A stretch of 64,000 nucleotides of DNA from Monosiga brevicollis MX1 (GCF_000002865.3 NW_001865058.1:599661-663660), one strand, 5' to 3'. Shown: positions 37,895 to 49,791, counted from the stretch's first letter. Numbers and translations: made by a program. The notes: generated from the letters alone by a model not told the origin.

Positions 37895-37900
37895 AATAAA
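37895..37900 (+). terminator. Poly(A) signal of the PCGF gene
   Basis: AATAAA, 110 nt downstream of the stop codon at 37785, in an A-rich context. The convergent PMVK gene ends at 38249. Confidence 0.6.
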
Positions 37901-38248
37901 ATTGAGAAATTGAGCAATGTCAATTGCGTTTGAACATGAGTCGTCAGGATCCGTCCTTGCCGTGGCAGGCGATGCGTGCATGTCATGGGTGGTGTGCGGC
38001 CAACCTCAAAGTCAAGGTGCTCACAAAGCCATCGGCAACCTGATTTTGAATAGAGGAGAGGGCACGCCAAAGATAATCTCAACAACAACTCGGTCTCCGT
38101 CTCCGTCTCCATCTCCCTCTCCTTTTCTCCTTCTCTCCTTTCCTCCTTCTCTCCTTTCCTCCTTTTCTACCTCTTCACCGCATCGTGGGTGGTATGTATG
38201 GGCACGTTGGCCCCGTGTGCAAGTTGGCCTCTGCGCTTGCCATTGGGA

Positions 38249-39370
38249 TTACTGCAAAGATTGATGAATTTGGGCCAGTAGCTGATCCAAGGCGGCCGCG
38301 GTAGCCTGGCCATCCCCGTCATTGTCTATCACGATGTCGTGCTGCACAGCATCAAGGCCGCATTCCGACTCGGCGTCGTCCACGCCTGTCGTAAAAGTGT
38401 AGCCGCGCTGCGCTCGCGTTGCCACGCTAGCTTGCACACGCACGGTCACGCAAGGGTATCGAGTCTACAGGAGAGGTTAGGGACCAGTCAACCCGGTGCT
38501 GAAATGGAGCTGGCACGCCAACCCAACGACGCACAAGACGGCACGCAAAGCTCGGGAGGATGGAAAACGCACTTGAAAGTAGGTCAAGTCGGTTTGTCGA
38601 CGACAATCAACCACGAGCCAAATGGGTGCCTGCAGATCGTGGGTGGCTAGGCGCGCGAAAAAGCCCGGGTCGGCGCGGCGCTTCTGCTCTCCCCAAACAA
38701 TCATGGCCTGCCGATGCCTGTAATGTCGAGCACACCCCAACCAAGGAGCCGCAATCAACAAGCCACGGAGACCATGGCGTCCAGGTATCCCTGGGTTGGT
38801 CATGACAATAACGGCAGCATCACAAGGCACAGTCCCAACAAACAGACTGGTGGCGAGGTACGCACTGCTCCTTGTAGGTGGAGGCTGAGAGCAACTCCTG
38901 GTAATCGAGACCGTGGTCCTGATGGCCGACAAAAACCAAAGGCGAGATGAGGACGGGAAGAGCAATGGTGTGTTGACAAGACTCCCGGTGCTCAGCTCTG
39001 GGCAAGAGAACATCAGTCACAGGTGGTCACGGGCCACAGGTCACAGGAGGTCACAGGAGGTCACAGAAGGTCACAGTACCAGGGCATATTGGCGCTTCAG
39101 CGGAGCAGAAAGGCGCACTTGCGCCAGCACGGGCGCTAGGTCAGGCCTATACCGCGCAAGGCGAGCCAGGGTTGAATTAATTGAAGAGCGGTGAGCCGTT
39201 GGAAACGCAAGTCTGCCTTGACAAGAACGAGCCATGACCTCACCTCTGAGCCAGCTGATCCGCAAGGTAATCCTTGCCGCTCTTGCGCTTGCCGGAGAAG
39301 AGCAGCACGAGTTTGGGTTGAGGCGCCGCCCATGCAGCCCACGCCTCGGCCACCGCCGTCTAAGGCCCCA
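38249..39370 (-). CDS. PMVK: Phosphomevalonate kinase, animal type
   Basis: Converts mevalonate 5-phosphate to the diphosphate in sterol and isoprenoid synthesis. Five minus-strand exons are recognisable. The first has PQPKLVLLFSGKRKSGKDYL with the P-loop (about 39250-39320). The next reads APVLAQVRLSAPLKRQYA (about 39085-39160), then LDYQELLSASTYKEQ (about 38870-38920). The fourth reads WGEQKRRADPGFFARL and APIWLVVDCRRQTDLTYFQ (38580-38725). The last reads TVRVQASVATRAQRGYTFTT, GVDDAESECGL and DIVIDNDGDGQA to a stop at 38249. These match the vertebrate enzyme exon by exon and not fungal Erg8 (GHMP fold). The first readable exon opens after a GCCTTAG acceptor near 39363, so a short 5' exon with the start codon lies further upstream and is not identified. 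An AGGTCACAGG minisatellite sits in an intron. Confidence 0.9.
39014..39076. repeat. 10-bp minisatellite (AGGTCACAGG)n in PMVK intron
   Basis: About six imperfect copies of a 10-bp unit with core GGTCACAG, in the intron between the YKEQ and RQYA exons of PMVK. The last four units are nearly perfect. Confidence 0.85.
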
Positions 39371-39531
39371 CCAAGCATATCCATGAGAATATCAAATCCA
39401 GCCATCCATCCAGCCATCGCTTCCAACTACCACCAAAAGACACGCAGATCCGCAAGCACCCTCCTCCACCCCAGAGGTCGGTCAACTCCCGAGGGAGGTC
39501 AACCCCCGACCGAGGTCACGCCGCCTGGCCG

Positions 39532-39532
<1 letters not shown>

Positions 39533-39584
<52 letters not shown>
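39533..39584. repeat. (CA)26 microsatellite
   Basis: An uninterrupted CA run of about 52 bp in the divergent promoter region between PMVK and TBC1D2. A second CA-rich run (about 39780-39812, interrupted by CGC) lies on the other side of the inverted-repeat element. Confidence 0.93.
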
Positions 39585-39585
<1 letters not shown>

Positions 39586-39629
39586 CGGAACGTTACGTAC
39601 TGTCAGGAACATGAGCATTTGATGGGTGT

Positions 39630-39749
39630 ATGAAAAGTATAATACTAAAATGGCTGGGGAAACTGGGGAGAATACAAAGTTTGTTGGTAGCTGCTGTATC
39701 TTTGTCTTACCATGGGTTGGCCTTGAACTGTAAGTAATATACTTTTCAT
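39630..39749. mobile_element. 120-bp MITE-like inverted-repeat element (candidate)
   Basis: ATGAAAAGTATA at 39630-39641 is exactly reverse-complementary to TATACTTTTCAT at 39738-39749. With mismatches the similarity extends inward to about 20 bp. The interior is AT-richer than its surroundings and codes for nothing. No clear target-site duplication is visible, so it may instead be a symmetrical promoter element of the divergent PMVK/TBC1D2 pair. Confidence 0.35.
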
Positions 39750-39958
39750 GGGAGCTGCGCAAAGTATTACATCAACATAGCACACACACACGCACACACA
39801 CACGCACACACACAGAGCAAGAGTGTGTGTGAGCAAAACGGCAGCCGGCAGCCGGCGCCGGGGCAGACAACACTGGAGGCGGACAGGGACTTTTTTTTCC
39901 CCGACACCTCTGTGATACGTTTGGCTGCATTTGATACAACATCTGCTACAGCCCGAGC

Positions 39959-40580
39959 ATGGCGGCCAGAAAACCTGCGGCGGCCGCGAGTACGCCCGCG
40001 GTCGCCCTCACATCGGGCAGCCTCGCAAGCCAAAGGGGCGAAGGACCAGAGGGGCTCAGCAGCCAGATTCGCTTGGTGGAAGGATGGATGCATAGAGCCG
40101 TCCAAGGTGTTATGCGTACGTTGATGGTGGCAGTGGCCCCGTGTGCCTCGAGTTGGATTGTATGCACCCTCCCTCGCCCCCTCGCGGGCTTCTCAGGTCC
40201 ATGTGCTCGTCCTTGTTTGTTCATCAGGTCGCAAGCTGGATCGCCGCTTCTTCGTCCTGCTGGTCCAGGAATGCTGCTTGCTGCAGTTCAAGCAGATACG
40301 ACCCAACCTTACAGGTACGCTGTCACCCCGCATCTTGGATCGTGTGCTCCCATCGCACATGTACACGCTCCTTCACTTTTTGCTGACCTTCTCCCTCTCT
40401 TGCTCTCTGTCACCTTCACCTCCGACTCATCAACCTTCCGTGTTTATTCTCTGTGCTGGGACAGACTACGAGTCCTTGATTGATATCCGCGCAGCTACCC
40501 TTCTTCTCGCTGACGCCGGAAGTCCTGGTCAGTCTGCCCCGGATACGCACGCCGAGTGATGCCTCGAGGGTGCATTTGAT

Positions 40581-40625
<45 letters not shown>

Positions 40626-43600
40626 TTTCTGCCCCATTTCCATTCCCCTTGCCTTACCTAACCCATCGGCCTTGGCATGATGACCGTGCTTGTCGATTCT
40701 ATCCGCAGGCAACAAAACGGCGCAGACCGTTGAGCAAGTACTTTATTTACGGTGAGAACAAAGCTCGACCCTGACACCCACTCGGATAGCCATACCCACA
40801 CTTTCGCCTGCATGTGGGGCAAGGCGAAAGAACTACACCCCATCCCATGCATCTGGCACGCTCTCACACCTCGTCTTCCTGCGCCTGCCTCGTGCGCAAA
40901 CAACTTCCCTCCACCCCTGCATCACCAGCTCTGGGCAAGAGGATATCGAGTTGCATGCCAGCCGCGAGTGCCTGGCTCAATGGTACCAATGGCTACAGGT
41001 ACCCCATTTCGAGTGCCAAGTCAACCCTCGCCAAGCCTTTCCCTCCTTGTGAAATTTACATCGGGCTGATGTATCGGATCGCAAAGCCGATACATCAGCC
41101 CTATGTAGTCCTGTCTTGTCCTGCTCACGACTGCCATGTTCCCTCTTCGTAGAAAGCACGCCAACTCCATGCGGGGCAAGTTGGCCCAGGCCCAACCCAT
41201 GCCATGACGCGCCGTCATGTGGCTGCCGCCGCCACCGATGCCGCCCACTGTCGTATGCAGATTGGCAGCTTAACCCCGCCAAATGACCAGCACCGCGTTT
41301 TGCGTGTGCTTTCGTACGTGCTGATGACTGCAACCCGTTGCTGCACCGGCTTGTCCCTCGCGCCGCCCGCGGCTTGGTTCTTTCCTGCTCGACTTCAGTT
41401 GTGCGCTGCCCCACCTACCATAGTTTGGGCCTGCGCGGGCGCAACTCGCAAAATGGGATTGACTTTGAACAAGGCAGCTCTTTCATCGAATACGATGACA
41501 CGGCCGAGGAACGGTATGATGCACCAGCCCCCCGCGCGCAATGCGCCGGATTACCGACCTCCGACAACACATGCGAGGGTTTGGCAGGTTTTGGGGGCTT
41601 ACTTTGGTGTTTCAAGTTCCCAAACCCCGCCACCCTAACCCTCAATCTGCTTCTGGTCTTGTCATGCCAAATGGCTGATATTCTGCGTCACCAGCTACAT
41701 TCAGCAGCTGCAGATTGAAGTCAAGGCTCTTCGCGAAGAACTGACTGCTTCCGAGATGCGCAATAAGGCTCAGCAAACTGAACTTCAAAAGTTTCAGGAT
41801 ACTGCCAGCTTTGCCCATGCCAGCCCTCAAGAACAAGCCCGCACCTTTGGTAAGATCGATGCATGATCAATAGAAAACCATCCTCACACGGTCGACTGAC
41901 CCCTCCTCCCCTGGGTACCTGCTACCCGTCTTGTCTCCGCCGATGGCGTCTCCTCATTTCGATCGATCGACATGCTTGGCACGGGAAATGATAGGTGAGC
42001 TCAAGCTCAAACTTGTGGAATGCGAGGAGCAAACCAAGGCCATGACCCGTGAACGTGATGCCAGCCGTGAAAAGACTGTTGCGGTTCGGCTCGCCTTTCT
42101 ATGTCGCTTTTTCACCCCGTATTGCTCCTTTGGTCCCAGTCCGAGGCTCTCACATCCCCCCATCCATGCGCTTAGATTCGCACCCAGCTTCAAGACTGTA
42201 TGCAGAAGCGAGATGAGCAAGCCCATACCATTGCCGAACTACGTGAAGAGGTTGGTCTAGCTCCCCTGATTCCTCCACTCATTGCCATCGTGAGGTAGTG
42301 GTAGCCGTCGACGTCATGGTATGCTCATGGAGCTCCGTTCGGCTCTACAACACTGTGTCTCCGAACATCTCTCGGGACACAGGTCCGGCGTCTGCAACAG
42401 CAGCAAATGCAACGACTGAGCCATGAGAACACTGGTGCCCAATCGCCAATGGCCGGCGCGACGGCAAGTGGGACTCATGGTGCCGACCACATCTTGCTTC
42501 AATCTGCCTCCGTCTCCGATGATCTGGAGCTTGATTCCTTGGGCGAGCAGCTTCGACGCGAAAATTTACTGTTCCGAGCTGAGCTTAGAAATACCCTCCA
42601 ACGCCTTGAAGCTGCCGAGGACGAAAACGCCGTACTGCAGCGTCGCCTGTACGCAACTAGCTTGCTTATATGTAGGGTCCAAGCCTGGTCTTAGATACTC
42701 ACACTGACTTCACAACGGACTTTGCAGTACAACCAATCAAGTCAAACTTCAGGGTTTCTGGCGGAGCCACCTCCAATTATTGCAGGAAATGAGCTGTGAG
42801 TGTAGCGCCACGTGCGCGGTTGGCCCCCACTGCTGCTGCAATTGCTCTCATCCTTGTAATTTTTTGATCCTGTGATCCTGCGTGCCCTGGGCACATCAGC
42901 TTTGCCTGCAGCCAGCGAGAGCGCCAAGTTTCAGCACATGCTCGAGATGGCCATTAAGCTTCAAGCCGAGGTACTTTTTGTCGAGCACTGCGCTTCTCTC
43001 ACCATATCACCAAGTCATGGAGGACGAATGGCACACGTGTCGCGGTTCATGGCCTAACATAATCCGCTCATTTTGTGGTGCCGCTCAGGCTGGTGATCTG
43101 GACTTGCTGCCCTCCGAGCCCATCATCATGGCGTCTCCAACTTCGGGTAGCGCTACGGTGCCTACAGTCGTCACCTATGATGAGTTTGGTTTTCCTGAGC
43201 CTAATCTTCCCCAGGTGCCCTTGGGCATCCTCAACACCATGGCTCGAGAGCGTGACATGGAGCCCGAATGGGCCAAGTTTATGACCGAAGCCAACAGCCT
43301 CGACGAAATTCGGTACCGAGCTTCGTCTCAAAAGGTCAAGGACCTTGTTCGCCGCGGTGTGCCGGTACGATAAATCCCACCTCGGATGCATTCAAGACGC
43401 TCACTCTTTAAGCTCATGTGTCAACCTCTGCTTGGTCTAATGGATAGAGCCGCTTCCGAGGCGAGCTGTGGAAGCAGCTTGTTCGTGATGTGAGCGCCCC
43501 CTCGCGCCGATCTTACCCGCCCAACCACTTTGCGCAGCTGCGAGGTCAGTTTGAAAGATCAAGCTTTATGCTGGTGCAGGCACGAGCGTTGAGATTTTCT

Positions 43601-44017
43601 TCGGTGACACTTCGTCGCGACCATTGGCTGCAAACACTCATGTGACCCATGACCTGTCTCACTTCCCAGAGCAAAACAAGGGCAAGTCATCTCCGGCAAT
43701 TCGGCAGATTGAACAGGACTTGCTGCGCACCTTTCCCAGCCATCCTGACTACATGACTATGGGCTCGGACCGCATTCAATCTTTGTACACGGTGCTGAGC
43801 GTCTACACATGGCATGATCAGCTTCTCGGCCAAGACATTGGCTATTGTCAAGGCATGAACCTGATTGCCGCCGTCCTTCTGCTTTATCTGGATGAGGAGG
43901 AGGCGTTTTGGGGTTTGGACGCCATTGTGGGCCGTATCTTGCCTGCTCACTACTTTGACAAGACCCTGATTGGCGCCTTGGTTTGTATCGAAAAAGTGGG
44001 AAAGAAGCCCTCACTTT

Positions 44018-44053
<36 letters not shown>

Positions 44054-44923
44054 GTCTGCATTCAACAATGGGAGCCAGTGATTGCCTTTGCCGCTCAACA
44101 ACTCCTTTCGTTGTATGTGCACCTCAATAGACGGATCAGCGCGTGTGTCATGAATTGTTTGTTGAGCGTTCTCCCAAGCTGGCCGCACATTTGCGAGCCT
44201 ACGAGGTGGACCCGGATATGACTATCTTTCAGTTCATGCTGACACTGTCCATCGATGTGCTGCCCGTGTTCACGGCCGTTCGGATTATGGATTCCATCTT
44301 GCTCGAGGGCAATAAGGTGCGACAAGTAGCTCGCACTCATGTGTAGGGGCGAGTGAATGACTGTCGACAACCTCAGTCTTTAGAATCATCAGTCGTGAGA
44401 GCGAGACAGCATGCGGTTCCTGGAATACCCTCACGTCTTGTCTCATCATCAATTCAACCTTTGACAGGTTCTATTCCGCTACGTGCTGGGCATGTTTAAG
44501 GCGCTCGAGCCGGACATCATGAAGCTCAACGACCGCTCGGCTCTGCTTTCCTATATTCGGTACGACCAACATGACGCTTGAGAAAACCTTCACTCTGACC
44601 TGCACGGATGACCCGCTCCACCTCTCACCCGTGATGCGCGACCTGATAGCGAGGCTTGCCAATGCGTATACGACGTACCGCTGCTGGCCAAGCATGCTTT
44701 TGACGGCCTCAAATATTTTACATCTCGTACCATCGACGACAAGCGCCAGCGCCACCAGTACGTTGCCTGTTGATGGTATAGGGGGAGGCGGGGGTACCCT
44801 GTTTGTAATTTCTGGTTGCCATCCCATCTAGCACTCACACCTCTGTGGTGCAGAGAGCTTGTGTGTCGCGAACAGGAGGAGCTTCAAGCCACCCGTCGGC
44901 GTTTCAACAGCAGCTCAGCTTAG
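39959..44923 (+). CDS. PH - coiled-coil - TBC RabGAP (TBC1D2/Armus-like)
   Basis: Predicted GTPase-activating protein for a Rab (animal TBC1D2 acts on Rab7). Exon 1 (39959-40115) ends in the PH start EGWMHRAVQG and joins in phase to RKLDRRFFVLLVQECCLLQF (40228-40314), then DYESLIDIRAATLLL. The PH C-terminal helix is ECLAQWYQWLQ before 41008. Coiled-coil exons follow: YIQQLQIEVKALREELTASE, LKLKLVECEEQTKAMTRERD, LQDCMQKRDEQAHTIAELRE, LRRENLLFRAELRNTLQRLE. The TBC domain reads LVRRGVP, FRGELWKQLVRD, RQIEQDLLRTFPSHPDY (arginine finger in I-x-x-D-x-x-R), DIGYCQGMNLIAAVLLLYL (glutamine finger YCQG), EEAFWGLDAIV, DQRVCHELF, FRYVLGMFKALEPDIMKL. The terminal helix ELVCREQEELQATRRRF ends at 44923. Around 17 exons. 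Both catalytic fingers are present. Confidence 0.9.
40585..40621. repeat. Poly-A tract in TBC1D2 intron
   Basis: Thirty-seven consecutive A residues in an intron within the PH-domain coding part. No retroposed sequence or flanking duplication is visible next to it. Confidence 0.9.
41063..41101. repeat. Perfect 15-bp-stem hairpin in TBC1D2 intron
   Basis: GGGCTGATGTATCGG (41063-41077) and CCGATACATCAGCCC (41087-41101) are exact reverse complements around a 9-nt loop (41078-41086). It lies in the intron after the PH-domain exon (donor at about 41008, next exon from about 41154). Confidence 0.9.
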
Positions 44924-45387
44924 CCGACTGCTCGCGACGTCGGCAAAGAGACTGCCCATCTGCAAAGTGTACCAGAGCACCACCTTTTGTTTGAAACAGC
45001 TGTGCGGGCCGCGGCTGGCAAGTCAAACCTTCCTGACCAGACATTCACTGTGGCGTCGTTCGCCCGCCATTTGGTGCGTCGAGACGACGTTTTATCCCCG
45101 CCCCGTAGCATGGGTTTTTTTGTTTTGTTTTGTTTTGTCTTGTTTTTGCCTGTGCCTGTGTTGTCTGTGTGTCTTTTATATCTCCTCCTCCCAGCAGAGC
45201 CTGGTGCTCTCGGGAAAATTAATGTTTATTCCGTGCATGGCGCTGTTGAGCAGCGACAACTGATTTTCCAATCCAATGGCAGTGACTGGATCGAGTTACT
45301 CAAGGGACGAATTCAAAAATTGATGACGTGTGAATTGATGTGTGAGTGAAGTGAAAACCTTGATTGTCAATTGAGAGCACATAACAT
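44924..45387. other. Convergent 3' region of TBC1D2 and the next gene
   Basis: No separate gene is called. The first 180 bases after the TBC1D2 stop stay open in the same frame with coding-like composition (HLLFETAVRAAAGKS, FTVASFARHLVRRDD) before a T-rich stretch at 45116. An AATAAA on the minus strand (45225-45230) probably ends the minus gene. Confidence 0.35.
45225..45230 (-). terminator. Poly(A) signal of the mitochondrial-protein gene
   Basis: TTTATT on + (AATAAA on -), 158 nt beyond the stop codon at 45388. Confidence 0.5.
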
Positions 45388-48300
45388 CTATAATTTGACA
45401 AATTGTGCGCCACGACGATCGTTCCGACCCTGGCGGTTGGCGTTGGCGTTACCGCGTTGGGCATGAGCACGTGTCGGTCGCATCTTCTCCTGGGCACGAG
45501 CCGATACCTCGGCAACGTGCTGCCTAATACCGACATGCCAGCATCAGACTGAGGCGAGGAGCATGCAGAACACAGGCTGGGCTCATGATCACGTATTAGA
45601 GCGGGCTGCAAGCTGGGGGCGTACTTAATAGAAGGCCATTGATGCTTAAATGTTTGAGCTGCACGACGCAATTCAGGCTCTTGCGCGGCAAAGCCAACGC
45701 TAGCGCCAACGTCAAGCATGGTCTATCATTGCAGAACGCCCCCCACCCCAGGTGCAGGACATGTGAGGACGGGACAGACTCAAATGCCGACCTGATTTGG
45801 TCGCCCCTGCGCTCGTCAAACCGGCTCTCAGACAACAGGGTGAGGGGGGAGACTATGGCGCCGTCAACTTACCAGCCAGCTTTCCAGCTGCTTGCTGCTG
45901 CGGGACACGTTGAGAAGCACGCGAATCAAGTCGTAGGAAGGCGTGAAGCGACTGTTGCGGTACAAGCGCACAACAGAGTCCACGAGTTGCTGGGCCAGAC
46001 CCAAATCCTGCACCCATTCGTGATCAAAAACACATTAGTGAGTTGGCGGTCGGTGGGGCTGGAAGGCGTACTCTGCGACATGTGCCTGTGCGAGCAAGCA
46101 GACCGAGAACTGCACACACCTTGGCTGCCACAAAAATCCGGTCCGCATCGTCGGCATTGGCCTGCGGCGAAAGTGAAGACGAAAGCGCATTAACGGGCCA
46201 GTGAGGTTGGCGGCTATGCCACAAGCCATAATGACGTCACGTGCCGCACCTCAATAAAAGCGTCGAACAGGTCTGTGATGGTTGATGCATCAACAACGCC
46301 CTGGCCATGCAGGGTCCTACAGCCCAGCAGCGCACAGGCGAGAAGGTTGGAAATGTGAGCTTCAGGCACACTTTTGAACAGTAGGTGTTTAGCAGAAAGA
46401 GATCACATGCATCGAGGGGCGGACGTACTCTAGGATCTTGCGACTGCGGCCCAGGTACATGGCGCTCTGGCGCGAGTCTGAGTGGTGACGCTAAGAAGCG
46501 GGCAAACGACCAATGAGGTGAGCCAGAGCATTACCGGAGGAGGGAGTGGGAGAGTATTACGACGTACGGCCATGTCGAAATAGAGAACGGCGCCGTCAGC
46601 CGGCTCATCCAGCAGAATGCGGTTTTCAGTCTCCAGGACGGCAATCGTCTCGTCAATGATGGAATCAAGAATGGCGGGCTGCTGCATCTGGCTGCCAGCG
46701 GCCAGCAGTAGATGGAGCTGGTCGGGCGAGACGGGCCAGCCCTTGCTAAATTGATCGCGAACAATGTTGATCAGGCGACGCACTCCATCCTCGCCGGGGC
46801 AATAAGTAGCAGTGACGGCCATAAGGCCAGCAAAGAGGGCGGGCGGCGGCACAGCCGCGGCCTCGTTATCCGTGTCGAGGACAAATTGGATGATGGTGTT
46901 GACGTGATCGCTGGCACTTTGCAGACGCTGTTCAAAGCTGGCAGGCACACCGTCATCGGAGCCCTGGCTATCATTCAGGGCACCGTGTGCCTCGAGTGCC
47001 TCCAAAAACTGGGACTCGCTTTGCACACGACCATCAACAGCGGAGGTAGCCAGCGACACCGCCATGTCGCCTGCACCAACAAGTCGAGCCATGTCGAGCA
47101 AGAATGAGCAAACAAGGGGGCGAGAGGAAGTGGGATGCGCATGTGGAAGGAGAAGGAGGAGGAGAGGAGGAGGAGGAGGAGGAGAGGTTACTCAGACGTA
47201 CGGGTGATGTCACCACTGGCCAAGAGCTCCTTCAAGGTGGCCACACCTTCCTCAGCGCCGACGTTCTAAAGGACGAGAGGGCATCGCCCGAAAGGTGCCC
47301 GGCACGAATGAGCTTTGCGAGCAGGCAGGTACATGCGGGCAGCTCCGTCGAGGCTGCAATGGTCAACATGTGGGCAGCCGTGCAGCAGTCCACAACATGA
47401 ACATACAAAGCAGGCGGTGCTGTAGCAGGAGATTGCCTCGACGGGACGAAGGGGAAGCTGCTTGAATAGGCTTTGCAAAGTGGGCAGGGGCGAGGATACA
47501 GCCTGGAGGTTGGTCGAAAGTTGAACCGCTTGTCTGCACGAGGAAGACCAAGACCAAGAGGTACAAAACCATGAGGTACAAATGAGGGCAGGCTCACGAA
47601 TTTTCTCTCTCAACCAAGACCACAAGGGCATGCATGAACTCGAGGAGGCGCCAAACCGTACTCATCGCTGGGTTCGCGGCCTTGTAGTTGTGTCATCATC
47701 GCCTCGGTGATCTGATGCCATCCGACCGGCGTGCGTGCCAATTGTGCGTGAAAAAGAGTACCATGGGACACATCGGGGAGGGTCGCACACCCGACGAAGC
47801 AAGGCCGAGCAAGCAACGTACGTTGTGAATTTGGGCCCAGTAATCGCCCATGATTTTTTCAACGCACGACTCATAAAAATACGCGACACTAAGTGGCTCA
47901 GCCTCCTGGCGCTTAAGCAGCGCCAGGGCCTCTGTAACTCGGCCATACCCAGGTGAGTGGGCACTGCGGCGATAGAATGCACCAGCGCTAGCAGAGGAAA
48001 AACAGCGTGGGTCCAAGGCGGCAGACGGGGACACTCTGGTAGCCGTACCGTCAAACTTGTTGGCCTTGACGAGCTCGTCCATGGGGTTGATAGCAGCGTC
48101 TTGCTCTGCCTTGGCCTTGGACAGCGATGGGCCCAGGATATCGCGGGAAGCTTGGAGAATCTGACTCGCCAGCTCACGCATCGCCTGGTCTTGCGCTTGG
48201 TCATCGACGGGGCCACGGAGTTGTCGGATCTTCTCATTGGACAGACCAGCCGGCTAGAACAACAAGAAAAGCAATCATGGGATACGGGTCAGCCACCATA

Positions 48301-48789
48301 ACCAGCGACAAGAGAGCAAGGGCGCAGCCCCGCCTTCAGAGAGGCACCAGTCTGACAGGGGGGAGGAGACGGTGGGGGGGGGCATGAACCAGACAACACT
48401 CCTCCTGCATTGTCTCCCAAAACACCCCCCTCTTGTATCACCACTCTCGGCCTCACTCGCGCAGCCGATGGTCTCGCATCTCACCCCACCAAAGCCTACC
48501 CTCTTCCCTAATGCTCACCCTCTACCTCACCCTCCATTCAATGCGGTAGAGAGGGGCACGGTTGCTGGCTGGCGGACCCAAGGGCGACATGGTCACGTAC
48601 GTTGCTGCCATGGGTGTTGTTCGTGCCCTTGTAGCGACGGGCATCCATCAACGGCGCCGCGCTGTGTTGCTGCAAACGCTGTGCTGCAACAGCAACGGCC
48701 CGCAAGCTAGAGTTGCGCGCTGCCATCCACCCCAAGCCACGGGCACTGACGGCTGCCATACTGCAGCGCGCGACCACCTGCGCTGCCAT
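45388..48789 (-). CDS. Predicted mitochondrial helical-repeat protein, function unknown
   Basis: I do not recognise the family. The start at 48789 gives an Arg/Ala/Ser-rich, acid-free N-terminus (MAAQVVARCSMAAVSARGLG, later RNSSLRAVAVAAQRLQ and DARRYKG), a strong mitochondrial targeting signature. Exon 1 (48789-48601) splices in phase 0 to AGLSNEKIRQLRGPVDDQ. Later exons are helical: MRELASQILQASRDILGPSL, EALALLKRQEAEPLSVAYFY, ITEAMMTQLQGREPSDE, TLQSLFKQLPLRPVEA, AAHMLTIAASTELPACTCLL, LINIVRDQFSKGW, AILDSIIDETIAVLETENRI. The C-terminus is a basic Asn/Arg-rich tail (RTRAHAQR-type, RQGRNDRRGAQFVKL). Helical pairs of this kind suggest a PPR-like or other solenoid protein, perhaps acting in mitochondrial RNA or ribosome biology. 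That is inference only. About ten exons; several boundaries are unresolved. Confidence 0.55.
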
Positions 48790-49791
48790 TTTCCGGTTGC
48801 TGCTGGGTCTGTTGTTGTCGCTTGAGCGTGCGTGGTGGTTAGTCTCCGCCAAGACTCGGCAGCCACAGCGCCTTTTGCGTTGAAAAGTACCGCCCAGTCT
48901 CGGAGGAGACTGGCCAGTCACATGCACCGATCCCCCTTTGGAACTCGTTTGAAACTAAAGGGGTGATTTTATGATGCATTGATGTAGAGTAAATGTCGCT
49001 TATGGTCGAGTTTGCGTATATTTTCATAGGCATTTCACTTTATTTATTGGTCTCTATGTAAAGGTTATTGCAGCGCCTTGTCACAGTCTTTATTTTTTCT
49101 TTTTCTCTGACTTGGACTTTTCAAACTTTTTTCTGATTTTTTTAGGGAGGAGTTTAGCGTCCAATGGCTCAAGCAAGGGGCTTGAACGCTAACAGGTACA
49201 GGCTGGTGACTGGTGTGAATGCATCGAGCACTGGAGCATGCCGGTGAAGCGCATTGTGACTTACATCTTCAAACCCCGTGTCTGCCTCGAGTGCCGCACA
49301 ACTCCGGCCGTCATCCTCTTTCAAAATTGAAAATCCCTCGCGTTTTGTAGTTTGTTAAGTGTTCGAGACGCTGCAGGGTAGGGAATTGCCTCGTGATTTG
49401 CCTTTAAAAAAAAAAAAAGGACCTGACCGGGACATAAGCTGCCCTGTCCAAAGTCACCGCAGTGTCACTTGTTGGTCCGGAATTGTGCATCAATTTGGTG
49501 CCGTGGTTGGCTTTTTACGCCAGGGTTTTCCATTTTCCATGACGGAAAGTATAACCTCAGGAAGTCGCGAAAGACGAAACTCGGAAGTAAGGCTCGACAA
49601 ACGGGTCATGACACATGAATACGTTGGTGGCAAAGGTGGAGCCTTAGTTTCATGAAACCATAACATCCGGGTTGTGGCTCGAGGCGTAATTAGTGCCATT
49701 TTGGCTTGGGCCGTTGCCGCCGCTAATCTATAGGATCCAAACATGACCCAAACGAGACCCCCAACAACCTGTCAGCACGCGCGCAACAGAG
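48790..49791. other. Intergenic region
   Basis: No gene is supported. AT-rich DNA at 48950-49140 with T-rich runs and a short poly-A (49407-49420). It separates the start of the mitochondrial-protein gene from the end of exportin-7, both on the minus strand. A 98-codon open frame on + (49359-49655) shows no domain. Confidence 0.4.

Noticed and set aside
39014-39076. AGGTCA direct repeats spaced by four bases, like a nuclear-receptor DR4 array
   Set aside because: The spacing is simply the 10-bp period of a minisatellite inside a PMVK intron, and nuclear receptors are not expected in this lineage.
40585-40621. Poly-A tract as the tail of a processed pseudogene or SINE
   Set aside because: No upstream body, no flanking duplication, and the sequence before it is a TBC1D2 exon.
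43430-43480. tRNA-like D-arm sequence (GGTCTAATGGATAGAGCC)
   Set aside because: No acceptor or T-arm partner. It is the branch point and acceptor of the TBC1D2 exon coding FRGELWKQLVRD.
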